In this document: positions 7,287 through 14,158 of the stretch, piece by piece | How positions within the stretch are numbered: the first letter of the stretch is position 1 | Layout: each line of letters opens with the position of its first letter | Assembly: GCA_937897535.1 (NCBI GenBank) | Contig: CALCQB010000206.1 | Coordinates: forward strand, 1-14,286 | Length of the DNA stretch: 14,286 nucleotides | Origin: an uncultured Novosphingobium sp. | GTDB lineage: Bacteria; Pseudomonadota; Alphaproteobacteria; Sphingomonadales; Sphingomonadaceae | Direction: 5' to 3' | Notes under the pieces: model-generated | What the model saw: only the letters and a program-made list of their open reading frames with translations | The model's database searches: none | What the model was told of the DNA's origin: nothing | Translations under genes and position numbers: made by a program

Positions 7287-7870
7287 CCCTGATCCTCGCT
7301 TCGCAAAGCGCCTCGCGGCGGGCGATGCTCGACGCGGCGGGGGTTGTCTACGAGGCAAGGCCGGCGCACCTTGACGAGCGGGCGCTCGAAGCCGGGCTGG
7401 CCGGATTACCGCCCGCCGCAGTGGCGCTGGCGCTGGCCGAGGCCAAGGCGCTGGCGGTTTCGGCCGAACATCCCGGCGCGTTGGTGCTGGGCAGCGATTC
7501 GCTGGTCGAGGCAGGCGGGCGACGCTTCGACAAGCCGGCTGACCGCGCTCAGGCCGCCGAGCACTTGCGGTGGTTCTCGGGCCAGGCGATGCAGCTCCAT
7601 TCCGCTGCGGCGCTGGCTCGCGACGGCGAGCTGGTCTGGGGGCACAGCGAAATGGCCGGCTTGCAGGTTCGCCCGCTATCCGAAGCGTTCATTGCCCGCT
7701 ATCTCGCCGCCGAATGGCCGGCCGTGGCGGGCTGTGTCGGGGTATTCCGGATCGAGGGGCTGGGGGTGCAATTGTTCGAAGCAATCGAGGGTAGCCAGTT
7801 CACCGTGCTGGGCATGCCGCTGCTGGCCGTGCTGGCGGCGCTGCGGGACCATGGAGAGCTCGAAGCATGA
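7283..7870 (+). CDS. maf: Maf-like nucleotide pyrophosphatase
   Basis: Cytoplasmic nucleoside-triphosphate pyrophosphatase of the Maf/YceF/YhdE family, thought to hydrolyse non-canonical or modified nucleotides. The 195-aa protein has normal length. The N-terminus LILASQSASRRAMLDAAGV carries the SxSxRR substrate loop at residues 8-13. The LVLGSDSLVE segment with its conserved aspartate near residue 71 and the following FDKPADRAQAAEHL match the family core. GCVGVFRIEGLGVQLFEAIEGSQFTVLGMPLL matches the C-terminal strand-loop. Which Maf subtype (dTTP/UTP or 7-methyl-GTP) is not clear from sequence alone. It starts within the ATGA overlap with the upstream gene and overlaps aroE by 4 nt. Confidence 0.94.
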   Translation: MTLILASQSASRRAMLDAAGVVYEARPAHLDERALEAGLAGLPPAAVALALAEAKALAVSAEHPGALVLGSDSLVEAGGRRFDKPADRAQAAEHLRWFSGQAMQLHSAAALARDGELVWGHSEMAGLQVRPLSEAFIARYLAAEWPAVAGCVGVFRIEGLGVQLFEAIEGSQFTVLGMPLLAVLAALRDHGELEA

Positions 7871-8727
7871 GCAGCGCGGGCCGCCAGGATCGCCCGCTGC
7901 CGTTGCTGGCCGGCCTGATCGGCTGGCCGGTCGCGCAATCGAAGTCGCCGCTGATCCATGAATACTGGCTGCGGCAAATGGGGATCGACGGGCATTATGT
8001 GCGACTGCCGGTCCGTCCGGGTGAAGTCGCACGGGCCTTTCGCGGGATGGTGGCGCTGGGCTTCACCGGGATCCAGGCGACGATGCCGCACAAACGCGCC
8101 TGTTTCGATCTGGTCGATCACCATACGCCAGCGGCCAAGGCGCTGGGCGCGGTCAATACCGTGATCGTCGAGGATGACGGGACTCTCACGGGAGAGAACA
8201 CCGACCTGCCCGGTTTCGTCGAACCCTTGCAGGGGCTTGATCTGACGGGTGAGCAAGTGACCGTGCTGGGCGCAGGCGGGGCGGCGGCGGCGGTGATTGC
8301 CGGGCTGGTTGGACTTGGTGCCCGCAAGATTGCCGTGGTCAACCGCTCACCCGAAGGCACCGCGCGGCTGCTTGAAGATATCGCCAGCACGCTGACGGAC
8401 TGCGACGTGATCGAGGCCGGGTGGGACCGGGCCGACGCGCTGGCGGCGGAGAGCCGGCTGGTTGCCAACGCCACCTCGCTCGGGATGGAAGGCATGCCGC
8501 CGCTGGTCCTCGATGTGGCGGCCTTGCGCGCTGACGCAATCGTTTATGACATCATCACCCATCCCCACGAAACCCCGTTGCAGCGCGCCGCTGCCGCGCG
8601 CGGCCTGAGGACTCACGACGGGCTCGAAATGCTGGTCGGGCAGGCCCGTGAAGCGTTCCGGCGGTTCTACGGCGCCGAACCGCCCAAGCATGGCGACGCC
8701 GAATTGCGCCGCTTGCTGACAAAGTGA
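7867..8727 (+). CDS. aroE: Shikimate dehydrogenase AroE
   Basis: NADPH-dependent reduction of 3-dehydroshikimate to shikimate, the fourth step of aromatic amino acid synthesis. The 286-aa protein has the substrate domain first: GWPVAQSKSPLIHEYW (serines 25 and 27), QATMPHK (catalytic K76) and GENTDLPGF (catalytic D113). The Rossmann domain follows with VLGAGGAAAAV at 133-143, a VNRS NADP-binding turn and VANATSLGM. The usual NVT before the catalytic lysine is QAT here; T72 and K76 are kept, so activity is expected. It overlaps maf by 4 nt upstream and the GTG start of coaE by 4 nt downstream, forming one coupled operon from 6456 to 9323. Confidence 0.96.
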   Translation: MSSAGRQDRPLPLLAGLIGWPVAQSKSPLIHEYWLRQMGIDGHYVRLPVRPGEVARAFRGMVALGFTGIQATMPHKRACFDLVDHHTPAAKALGAVNTVIVEDDGTLTGENTDLPGFVEPLQGLDLTGEQVTVLGAGGAAAAVIAGLVGLGARKIAVVNRSPEGTARLLEDIASTLTDCDVIEAGWDRADALAAESRLVANATSLGMEGMPPLVLDVAALRADAIVYDIITHPHETPLQRAAAARGLRTHDGLEMLVGQAREAFRRFYGAEPPKHGDAELRRLLTK

Positions 8728-9323
8728 CCCGGCCGTTCATCCTCGGGCTGACCGGTTCGATCGGCATGGGCAAAAGCGCGGTCGCGGCGATGTTTCGCGG
8801 GCTGGGCGTCCCGGTGTTCGATGCCGATGCTGCGGTCCACGAACTCCAGGGACCGGGCGGAGCCTGCCTCGCGCCGATCGAGCGGGCCTTTCCCGGCACG
8901 ACCGGGCCGGATGGGGTCGATCGGCCCAAGCTGGGCGCTGCGGTGTTCGGCAATCCAGCGGCGCTCAAGCGGCTCGAGGCGATCGTCCATCCCGAAGTTG
9001 CCGAAATGCGCCGGGCCTTCCTGGCCGACAATGCCGATGCCCGGCTGATCGTCTTCGATATTCCGCTGCTTTACGAAAAGACCGGCCAGCATGGTCTCGA
9101 TGCGGTGGCGGTGGTCTCCGCTCCAGCCGATGTCCAGCGCCAGCGGGTGCTGGCCCGGCCGGGCATGACCGAAGCGAAATTCGAGCAGATTCTGAAGCTG
9201 CAGGTCCCCGATGCGGAAAAGCGCGCGCGGGCCGATTACCTGCTCGATACCGGGGTCAGCCTGGCCGAAACGCGCCACGCGGTGCAGCGGCTTGTCCATG
9301 CGATAACCGCGCAGCAAAATTAG
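8724..9323 (+). CDS. coaE: Dephospho-CoA kinase CoaE
   Basis: ATP-dependent phosphorylation of the 3'-hydroxyl of dephospho-CoA, the last step of coenzyme A synthesis. The 199-aa protein has normal length. It opens with LGLTGSIGMGKSAVAAMF, with Walker A GSIGMGKS at 11-18, then the DADAAVHEL segment, VHPEVAEMR, FDIPLLYE and a C-terminal DYLLDTG segment, all typical of CoaE. The start is GTG at 8724 inside the aroE stop (GTGA), giving MTRPFILGLTGS; no nearer ATG fits the family. It is the last of four overlapping genes; 50 nt separate it from dnaQ. Confidence 0.96.
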   Translation: MTRPFILGLTGSIGMGKSAVAAMFRGLGVPVFDADAAVHELQGPGGACLAPIERAFPGTTGPDGVDRPKLGAAVFGNPAALKRLEAIVHPEVAEMRRAFLADNADARLIVFDIPLLYEKTGQHGLDAVAVVSAPADVQRQRVLARPGMTEAKFEQILKLQVPDAEKRARADYLLDTGVSLAETRHAVQRLVHAITAQQN

Positions 9324-9373
9324 CCGCATTCCCCCTTGTAACCGCCCGTCAACAGGCAGATATCAATTCGGTA

Positions 9374-10060
9374 ATGCGTGAGATCATTTTCGATACCGAA
9401 ACCACCGGGCTTGATCCCAAGAGCGGTGACCGGCTGGTGGAAATCGGCTGCATCGAAATGGTCAACCGGGTCCCGACCGGGGCGACCTATCACTGCTATT
9501 TCAACCCCGATCGCGACATGCCGGCCGAAGCCGAACGGGTCCACGGGATATCGGCCGCCTTCCTCGCCGACAAGCCGCGGTTCCACGAACGCGCGGCTGA
9601 GTTCCTCGAATTCATCGGCGAAGAAGCCAAGCTGGTCGCGCACAATGCCGGGTTCGACTTTGGCTTCGTCAACTCGGAGCTCGACATGTGCGGCTTGCCG
9701 CCGCTGTCGCGCGAACGGATGGTCGATACGGTCGCGATGGCACGGATGCGCCACCCCGGGGCCAAGAATTCGCTCGACGCGCTGTGCACCCGCTACGGGA
9801 TCGACCGCAGTCACCGGACCCAGCACGGCGCGCTGCTCGACGCCGAATTGCTGGCCCAGGTCTATGTCGAGCTGACCGGCGGACGCCAGATCGGCTTGTC
9901 GCTCGCGGCCGAGGCCGAATCGATCGAAATCACCACGCTTGCCGTCACCCGGCGCGAGCGCCCATTCCGTCCCGCCCGCCCCCATGGGGCAAGCGAGGCT
10001 GAACGCGCGGCACATGCCGCATTCCTCGAAACGGTGCAGTCACCCCTATGGAACGACTGA
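9374..10060 (+). CDS. dnaQ: DNA polymerase III epsilon subunit (3'-5' proofreading exonuclease)
   Basis: Proofreading exonuclease of the replicative polymerase. The 228-aa protein shows all three exonuclease motifs: Exo I FDTETTGL (D7, E9), Exo II HNAGFDF at 90-96 (D95) and Exo III HGALLDAE (H151, D156), so it is of the DnaQ-H type. The region up to about residue 180 is the nuclease; the remaining tail is where the polymerase alpha subunit is bound in E. coli. The ATG at 9374 gives MREIIFDTETTGL, the normal start. A 50-bp gap after coaE could hold a promoter; none is obvious. It occupies the same place relative to the origin as dnaQ of Caulobacter. Confidence 0.97.
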   Translation: MREIIFDTETTGLDPKSGDRLVEIGCIEMVNRVPTGATYHCYFNPDRDMPAEAERVHGISAAFLADKPRFHERAAEFLEFIGEEAKLVAHNAGFDFGFVNSELDMCGLPPLSRERMVDTVAMARMRHPGAKNSLDALCTRYGIDRSHRTQHGALLDAELLAQVYVELTGGRQIGLSLAAEAESIEITTLAVTRRERPFRPARPHGASEAERAAHAAFLETVQSPLWND

Positions 10061-10095
10061 ACCCGCTCGGGCCGTCCTGACAGGAGAAGAGAACC

Positions 10096-10662
10096 ATGGA
10101 CATTCGCGTATCGGGTCATCAGATCGAAACCGGCGAAGCACTGCAGGTGCATGCCCAGGATCGCCTGTCCGCGATAGTCGACAAGTACTTTCCCAAAGCC
10201 CTGTCGAGCAGTGTGACCTTCAACCGCGCTCCCGCCGCCGCGTTCCGTTGCGACATCGTTACCCATGTGATGCAGGGCATGGTCCTGAAGGGTGCCGGGA
10301 TCGCGCAGGACGCGCACATCGCGCTCGATCAGGCGGCCGAGAAGATCGACAAGCAGATGCGCCGCTACAAGCGCCGGATCAAGGATCGCCACGAAGAGTC
10401 GGCCCATGCTGTGCGGACCGAGGAAGCGGCCTATACGGTCTTCGTCGGGCCTGACGAGGAAGCCGAGGAAGTGACGATCGACGCCCCGGTGGTGATCGCC
10501 GAAACCCGGGTCGATGTGCCCGAAGCGACCGTGTCCGATGCGGTGATGATGCTCGACCTGCGCAACACCAATGCGCTGCTGTTCAAGAATGCCGGGACCG
10601 GCAAGCACAACATGGTTTACCGCCGCGGGGATGGTTCGATCGGATGGGTTGAACCAAGTTGA
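10096..10662 (+). CDS. hpf: Ribosome hibernation promoting factor, long form (HPF/RaiA family)
   Basis: Binds the 30S decoding region in slow growth and, in its long form, joins two 70S ribosomes into an inactive 100S dimer. The 188-aa protein has an N-terminal HPF/YfiA domain (about 1-105: MDIRVSGHQIETGEALQVHAQDRL ... QAAEKIDKQMRRYKRRIKDRH), an acidic linker rich in glutamate, and a C-terminal dimerisation domain (about 131-188: TVSDAVMMLDLRNTNALLFKNAGTGKHNMVYRRGDGSIGWVEP). The C-terminal part marks it as long HPF. A strong ribosome binding site, AGGAGA at 10082-10087, lies 8 nt before the ATG. It lies 35 nt after dnaQ and upstream of ptsN; hpf-ptsN pairing is common in proteobacteria. Confidence 0.95.
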   Translation: MDIRVSGHQIETGEALQVHAQDRLSAIVDKYFPKALSSSVTFNRAPAAAFRCDIVTHVMQGMVLKGAGIAQDAHIALDQAAEKIDKQMRRYKRRIKDRHEESAHAVRTEEAAYTVFVGPDEEAEEVTIDAPVVIAETRVDVPEATVSDAVMMLDLRNTNALLFKNAGTGKHNMVYRRGDGSIGWVEPS

Positions 10663-10778
10663 CGCGCAGGCTAAAGGCGCGCGCTATTCCGACCGGTGCG
10701 GAGGTTTTGTAGCAGCATCAGCCGCTGCCCGAACCTTCGCTGGTCCGGACGCGCAATTTTTTGGATTGGTCGCCTCAG
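10663..10778 (+). promoter_or_regulatory. hpf-ptsN intergenic region
   Basis: This 116-bp gap contains a weak hairpin possibility, GCAGC-ATCAGCC-GCTGC, around 10711-10727 and a run of six or seven T near 10757-10762 that is not immediately preceded by a strong stem. I cannot say whether it ends hpf transcription, starts ptsN transcription, or both. Confidence 0.3.
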
Positions 10779-11240
10779 ATGACTGCACTTTTCACCCTGA
10801 TGCCCGAAGCGGTTGGCACGATCGAGGCCGATAGCAAGCAGGCGATTCTCGACCAGCTGGCGCAGCGATTCGCCGGTGTCTACGGGCTTGACCCGGTGGT
10901 AGTGCTCGAGCGGATCGAAGAGCGGGAGAAGCTTGGCAGCACCGGCTTTGGCCGCGGCGTGGCAATTCCCCATGCCCGGATCCCCGGCCTCAGCCGCCCG
11001 GTCGGCGCATTCCTGCGCTTGTCGAACCCGGTGGCATTCGACGCTGCCGATGGCATGCCGGTCGGTCTGGTGTTCGGGCTGCTCTCGCCTGAATCGGCGG
11101 GTGCCGCGCATCTTCATGCGCTCGCCGCGATCAGCCGCTTGATGCGCGACGAAGCGATGCACCGCGCGCTGGACGAGGCACCCGGGGCCGAAGCGCTTTA
11201 CGGCCTGCTCTCGAACTCGATCGAGAAGGACGCGGCGTAA
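10779..11240 (+). CDS. ptsN: PTS IIA-like nitrogen regulatory protein PtsN (EIIA-Ntr)
   Basis: Terminal phosphoacceptor of the nitrogen phosphotransferase chain (PtsP-PtsO-PtsN), which regulates potassium, nitrogen and stress responses by protein contacts. The phosphorylatable histidine is in GRGVAIPHARI, H65 with this start, preceded by EREKLGSTGFG, the family signature. SPESAGAAHLHALAAISRLM matches the C-terminal conserved segment. The ATG at 10779 gives MTALFTLMPEAV and 153 aa, normal length. A TTG at 10761 would add six residues and an ATG at 10800 would remove seven; neither has a better ribosome binding site. It follows hpf, as is usual, though no rpoN is present in this window. Confidence 0.93.
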   Translation: MTALFTLMPEAVGTIEADSKQAILDQLAQRFAGVYGLDPVVVLERIEEREKLGSTGFGRGVAIPHARIPGLSRPVGAFLRLSNPVAFDAADGMPVGLVFGLLSPESAGAAHLHALAAISRLMRDEAMHRALDEAPGAEALYGLLSNSIEKDAA

Positions 11241-11266
11241 TCACGCGGCTGCCCGCCCACCTCGAA

Positions 11267-11560
11267 GTGGCGGGACTGATCCGGTCGGTTCAGGCCGCCG
11301 GCGGATTCGCCACAGTGCTGCGCAAAGGTGAACGCGAAGCCGGGACGATTCTTGTCGTACTGGCCGAAAAGGGCGCAAACCTGCGGCTGTTCGAGCGGAT
11401 GCCAAGCCTGGAAACGGGCCGCGAATGGACCTGCACCAAGACCCAAGATACTGAAAATCAATTCGAATTCAGCGAATATCTGGAGCGTCGCGGACAGCGC
11501 GACCCCGATCTGTGGATGATCGAACTGGATATCGCGGATGGTGAACGGTTCATCCCGTAG
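11267..11560 (+). CDS. DUF1491 family protein (N-terminus probably at 11240, AUC start)
   Basis: Small soluble alphaproteobacterial protein of unknown function. The core VAGLIRSVQAAGGFATVLRKGEREAGTILVVL and the ending DPDLWMIELDIADGERFIP match the DUF1491 family. The annotated start is the first standard start codon in frame, GTG at 11267, giving 97 aa, but it has no ribosome binding site. In-frame codons from 11240 read (ATC)TRLPAHLEVAGLIR, which matches the conserved N-terminus of relatives, and AAGGA ending at 11230 lies 9 nt before that ATC. The A of the ATC is the last base of the ptsN TAA, exactly where a TAATG junction would be expected. So translation probably begins at an AUC codon, or the base is a mutation or sequencing error. 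Function cannot be assigned. Confidence 0.85.
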   Translation: MAGLIRSVQAAGGFATVLRKGEREAGTILVVLAEKGANLRLFERMPSLETGREWTCTKTQDTENQFEFSEYLERRGQRDPDLWMIELDIADGERFIP

Positions 11561-11778
11561 ACAGGTTAAGCGGGTTGACTTTGTTGCACTGCACAATCAA
11601 AGGCCCACCACTCTTTGATGCGGAGGCAGCGCGCGCGGACAATACGGTCCGGTGGGCCGGCACGCAGACGGGGGGCAGCCGGCAGGATCCCGGCTCGGGG
11701 TGATAGAACGGCTCAGGCCGCTTTTCGGTTCCCGGCCATCCTGCGTCAGGCGCGTCCACCGCCCAAAAAGACGATATT
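11561..11778 (+). promoter_or_regulatory. Structured leader / promoter region of the cell wall hydrolase
   Basis: A 218-bp gene-free stretch rich in inverted repeats. TTGACT at 11575-11580 could be a -35 element, but no good -10 follows. TGCACTGCA at 11585-11593 is a short dyad. ATCAAAG (11596-11602) and CTTTGAT (11613-11619) form a 7-bp stem. GGCCCACC (11602-11609) and GGTGGGCC (11651-11658) form an 8-bp stem that competes with it and encloses CGGAC/GTCCG (11636-11640/11647-11651). AGCCGG/CCGGCT form another at 11677-11695. This suggests a structured 5' leader or a small RNA, but I cannot match it to a known riboswitch class. No tRNA is visible. Confidence 0.4.
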
Positions 11779-12435
11779 GTGAGTCCCAAGCTTCAAAAGG
11801 CCTCTGCTGCTGCAGTCGCCGCCATGATTGTAACGATAGTTGCCAGCGCCGGTGGTTCGGGCGCGGCGGCGCAGAACAGAGTTCCTGCGCCAGCCATCCA
11901 GGAACCAGTCCCCACAGCCAATTCGCAGTTGCTTGTCGCGCCGCTTCCGGCCGAGGCCCAGATTACGGTGCCGCAGGTTGTCGAAGCCCCCAAGGAACTG
12001 CCCGAAACGCCGCCGATCAAGGCCACCTCGCTGGTCGCGATGGTGTCCGCCCAGCCGCAGCTTGCCGAACTCCCGCGCGAACTGCAGTGCCTGGCCGGAG
12101 CGATCTATTTCGAAGCCAAGAGCGAATCACTGGCCGGCCAGCTTGCCGTCGGCCGGGTGATCGTGACCCGTTCGAAGTCGGGCCGCTTCCCCAATTCCTA
12201 TTGCGGCGTGGTGTTCCAGCCGTCGCAGTTCTCGTTCGTGCACGGACGCTCGATGCCGGCGATCCCGAAAGCCTCGAAGCAGTGGAAGAACGCGGTGGCG
12301 ATCGCCCAGATCGCGCACGCCAATTCGTGGACCAGCCCGGTCGAAGGCGCGATGTTCTTCCACGCGGCCTATGTCAGCCCCGGCTGGAAGCTGCGCCGGG
12401 TCGGCCGGATCGACAATCACGTGTTTTATCGCTGA
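11779..12435 (+). CDS. Secreted cell wall hydrolase, SleB/Hydrolase_2 family
   Basis: Predicted peptidoglycan hydrolase of the SleB-like family, secreted to the periplasm. Residues 1-32 form a signal peptide: MSPKLQK, a hydrophobic stretch AAAVAAMIVTIVASAGG and a probable cut near AAA-Q. A proline-rich linker covers about 33-95. The catalytic domain spans 100-218 with C104 LAGAIYFEAKSESLAGQLAVGRVIVTR holding the conserved glutamate E112, then C142, the QPSQFSFV segment, H195 in AMFFHAAYVSPGW, and H214 near the end. The start is GTG at 11779; an ATG at 11824 would cut the basic N-region from the signal peptide. A strong terminator follows. Family members in non-spore-formers are thought to act in wall remodelling; the exact bond cut is not certain. 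Confidence 0.9.
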   Translation: MSPKLQKASAAAVAAMIVTIVASAGGSGAAAQNRVPAPAIQEPVPTANSQLLVAPLPAEAQITVPQVVEAPKELPETPPIKATSLVAMVSAQPQLAELPRELQCLAGAIYFEAKSESLAGQLAVGRVIVTRSKSGRFPNSYCGVVFQPSQFSFVHGRSMPAIPKASKQWKNAVAIAQIAHANSWTSPVEGAMFFHAAYVSPGWKLRRVGRIDNHVFYR

Positions 12436-12440
12436 TTTGA

Positions 12441-12475
12441 TTGAAGGCGGGACTGGATCCCGCCTTCAAGGTTTT
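12441..12475 (+). terminator. Rho-independent terminator after the cell wall hydrolase
   Basis: A perfect 12-bp stem, TTGAAGGCGGGA with TCCCGCCTTCAA, separated by a 5-nt loop (CTGGA), is followed by GGTTTT at 12470-12475. It starts 5 nt after the stop codon of the cell wall hydrolase. The convergent xth gene ends 36 nt further on, so the hairpin may also serve the opposite strand, though the T-run is on the plus side. Confidence 0.88.
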
Positions 12476-12510
12476 CCGGGTCTCGCGCGAAGTCTTCGAC
12501 GCTTGCCGGT

Positions 12511-13290
12511 CTAGCCCCGCGCTGAAAATTCCACCCACACCGGGGCATGATCGCTGGCCTTTTCCCGGCCGCGATGGTCCTTGTCGACCCCGCAGGCGAT
12601 CAACCGGTCAGCCAGTTCGGGAGAGAGCAAGGCGTGGTCGATCCTGAACCCGTGGTCGCGCTGCCAGGCCCCGGCCTGGTAATCCCAATAGGTCCAGACC
12701 CCGCCCTGCGGATTGTGGGTTTCGAGCGCGTCGGTCCATCCGTCGCCGAGCAGCCGGAACCAGGCATCGCGCGATTCGGGCTGCATCAGCGCATCGTCGG
12801 CCATCGCCTTGGGTGACCAGACATCGCGCTCATGCGGGATCACGTTGTAGTCGCCCAGCACGATCGCCGGCACTTCCTCGGCCCTGATCGCCGCCATCCG
12901 CGTCCGCAGCCGCTCCATCCAGCGCAGCTTGTAGTCGAACTTCGGCCCCGGCTGCGGATTGCCGTTGGGTAGATAGATGCAGGCGACGCGGGTGCCGAAC
13001 ACCTCGGCTTCGAGATAGCGCGAATGATCGTCCTCGGGCTCACCCGGCAGGCCGCGCTGGACCTCGATCGGGGTCATCCCGTCGGCCAGGATCGCCACCC
13101 CGTTGAAACTCTTCTGCCCGTGCCACAGCGAATGATAGCCCAGCTTGTGAAACTCGTCGGCGGGAAAGCCTTCGTCCTGAGTCTTGATCTCCTGCAGGCA
13201 GGCGATCGCCGGGCGGGTTTCAGCGAGCCATTCGAGCAAACGCGGCAGCCGCGCCTTGATCCCGTTGATGTTGAACGTGGCGATCTTCAT
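12511..13290 (-). CDS. xth: Exodeoxyribonuclease III (AP endonuclease)
   Basis: Metal-dependent nuclease that cuts DNA at abasic sites and trims 3' ends in base-excision repair. The 259-aa protein belongs to the ExoIII/EEP family: MKIATFNINGIKARL at the N-terminus, LQEIKTQ with the metal-binding glutamate E34 (same number as in E. coli), VLGDYNVIP with the catalytic Asp/Asn, the FRIDHAL segment and SDHAPVW with the final Asp-His pair. The frame is open to 13320, but the ATG at 13290 gives the conserved MKIATFN start. That ATG shares one base with the erpA stop (TGATG), so it is translationally coupled to erpA. Confidence 0.96.
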   Translation of the reverse strand: MKIATFNINGIKARLPRLLEWLAETRPAIACLQEIKTQDEGFPADEFHKLGYHSLWHGQKSFNGVAILADGMTPIEVQRGLPGEPEDDHSRYLEAEVFGTRVACIYLPNGNPQPGPKFDYKLRWMERLRTRMAAIRAEEVPAIVLGDYNVIPHERDVWSPKAMADDALMQPESRDAWFRLLGDGWTDALETHNPQGGVWTYWDYQAGAWQRDHGFRIDHALLSPELADRLIACGVDKDHRGREKASDHAPVWVEFSARG

Positions 13291-13622
13291 CAGACGGCAA
13301 AGCTGGAACCACACCCGCAACCCGCGCTGGCATTCGGGTTTTCGACCTTGAACGCCGCACCGCCCAGCGATTCGACGTAATCGACTACGCTGCCCGCGAC
13401 CAGATCGAGGCTGACCGGATCAACTACCAGGGTAACTCCGTCCTGTTCGACCACCAGATCATCACCCTCGGGCGCATCGTCGAGCCCGAACTTGTACTGG
13501 AACCCCGAACAGCCGCCGCCCTCGACCGACAGCCGCAGGATTGCCGGCTTGCCCTGCTTGGCCGCAATCACCGCGACCCGCGCGGCGGCCGAAGGGCTGA
13601 GAGTCATCGTTTGAGCATCCAT
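13290..13622 (-). CDS. erpA: Iron-sulfur cluster insertion protein (ErpA/IscA family)
   Basis: A-type carrier that passes Fe-S clusters from the scaffold to target proteins. The 110-aa protein contains the three conserved cysteines: C38 in GGGCSGFQYKF and C102 and C104 in GCGCGSSF. The intervening VDPVSLDLVAGSVVDYVESLGGAAFKVENPNA is typical. The ATG at 13622 gives a short leader before MTLSPSAAARV, as in relatives; an internal ATG at 13607 is possible but less likely. ErpA is favoured over IscA or SufA because it stands outside an isc or suf cluster; the three are hard to tell apart by sequence alone. It lies 39 nt downstream of the CBS-domain gene and overlaps xth by one base. Confidence 0.93.
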   Translation of the reverse strand: MDAQTMTLSPSAAARVAVIAAKQGKPAILRLSVEGGGCSGFQYKFGLDDAPEGDDLVVEQDGVTLVVDPVSLDLVAGSVVDYVESLGGAAFKVENPNASAGCGCGSSFAV

Positions 13623-13661
13623 GGTGCCAATGTAGGGCTTGCCACCCCCATCGGCAAGAAA

Positions 13662-14090
13662 TCACGCGCTCTGGATGTAACTGCGCATCGCCTCGGCATC
13701 GGCAACCACCCGGTCGATCCGGTACTTGACCAGATCGCCGATCGAAATGAACCCGAGCATTGTCTCGCCCTCGACGACCGGAAAATGGCGGATCCGGCGG
13801 CGGGTCATCTGGCCCAGCGCGTCGAGCACTTCGGTGCGCGGGTCGACCGTGATTGGCGGGGATGTCATCACTTCGCCGACCGATTTCTCGAGCATCGCCG
13901 GACCGTGCGCGGCCAGTTGATAGACCACGTCACGTTCTGAAAAGATCCCGGCGATCTTGCCCCCGGCGAAGACCGGCAAGGCCCCGATCCGTTTGTCGGC
14001 CAGAATCTGGACCGCCTCGGCCACGCTGGTGGTGGTTTCGCAGCTGACAATATCGCCGCCGCGTCCCTCGATCAGCCGCGCAATCGTCAT
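13662..14090 (-). CDS. Tandem CBS-domain protein
   Basis: Soluble 142-aa protein made of two CBS domains, at about 12-60 (IVSCETTTSVAEAVQILADKRIGALPVF ... AGIFSERDVV) and 73-125 (EVMTSPPITVDPRTEVLDALGQMTRRRIRHFPVV ... GFISIGDLVKY). Such Bateman pairs bind adenine nucleotides or similar ligands and sense energy or redox state; the partner is unknown. The frame is open to 14273, but the ATG at 14090 has GGAGAG 5 nt upstream and starts MTIARLIEG, as in relatives. It could share a transcript with erpA and xth, 39 nt downstream. Confidence 0.92.
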   Translation of the reverse strand: MTIARLIEGRGGDIVSCETTTSVAEAVQILADKRIGALPVFAGGKIAGIFSERDVVYQLAAHGPAMLEKSVGEVMTSPPITVDPRTEVLDALGQMTRRRIRHFPVVEGETMLGFISIGDLVKYRIDRVVADAEAMRSYIQSA

Positions 14091-14158
14091 GGCAACTCTC
14101 CGGGTCTGCTGTTGTTGACCGGATGATGACACGAAGCCCGGCGCTTGGCCAGTCAGTG

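Noticed and set aside
6327..7358. Minus-strand open frame of 343 codons opposite the DUF299 regulator gene
   Set aside because: Antisense to a conserved gene and extending through the origin region; composition is that of a GC-rich shadow frame.
10745..10766. Rho-independent terminator ending in the T-run after hpf
   Set aside because: The T-run is not preceded by a stable, adjacent stem; only the short self-complementary GTCCGGAC lies nearby.
11561..11778. Known riboswitch (for example the c-di-AMP class found before some wall hydrolases) or a tRNA gene
   Set aside because: Stems are present, but I could not match the conserved loops of any riboswitch class I know, and there is no cloverleaf or T-loop sequence.
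11652..12440. Plus-strand frame of 262 codons overlapping the cell wall hydrolase
   Set aside because: It is out of frame with the recognisable hydrolase domain and signal peptide and shows no conserved motif.
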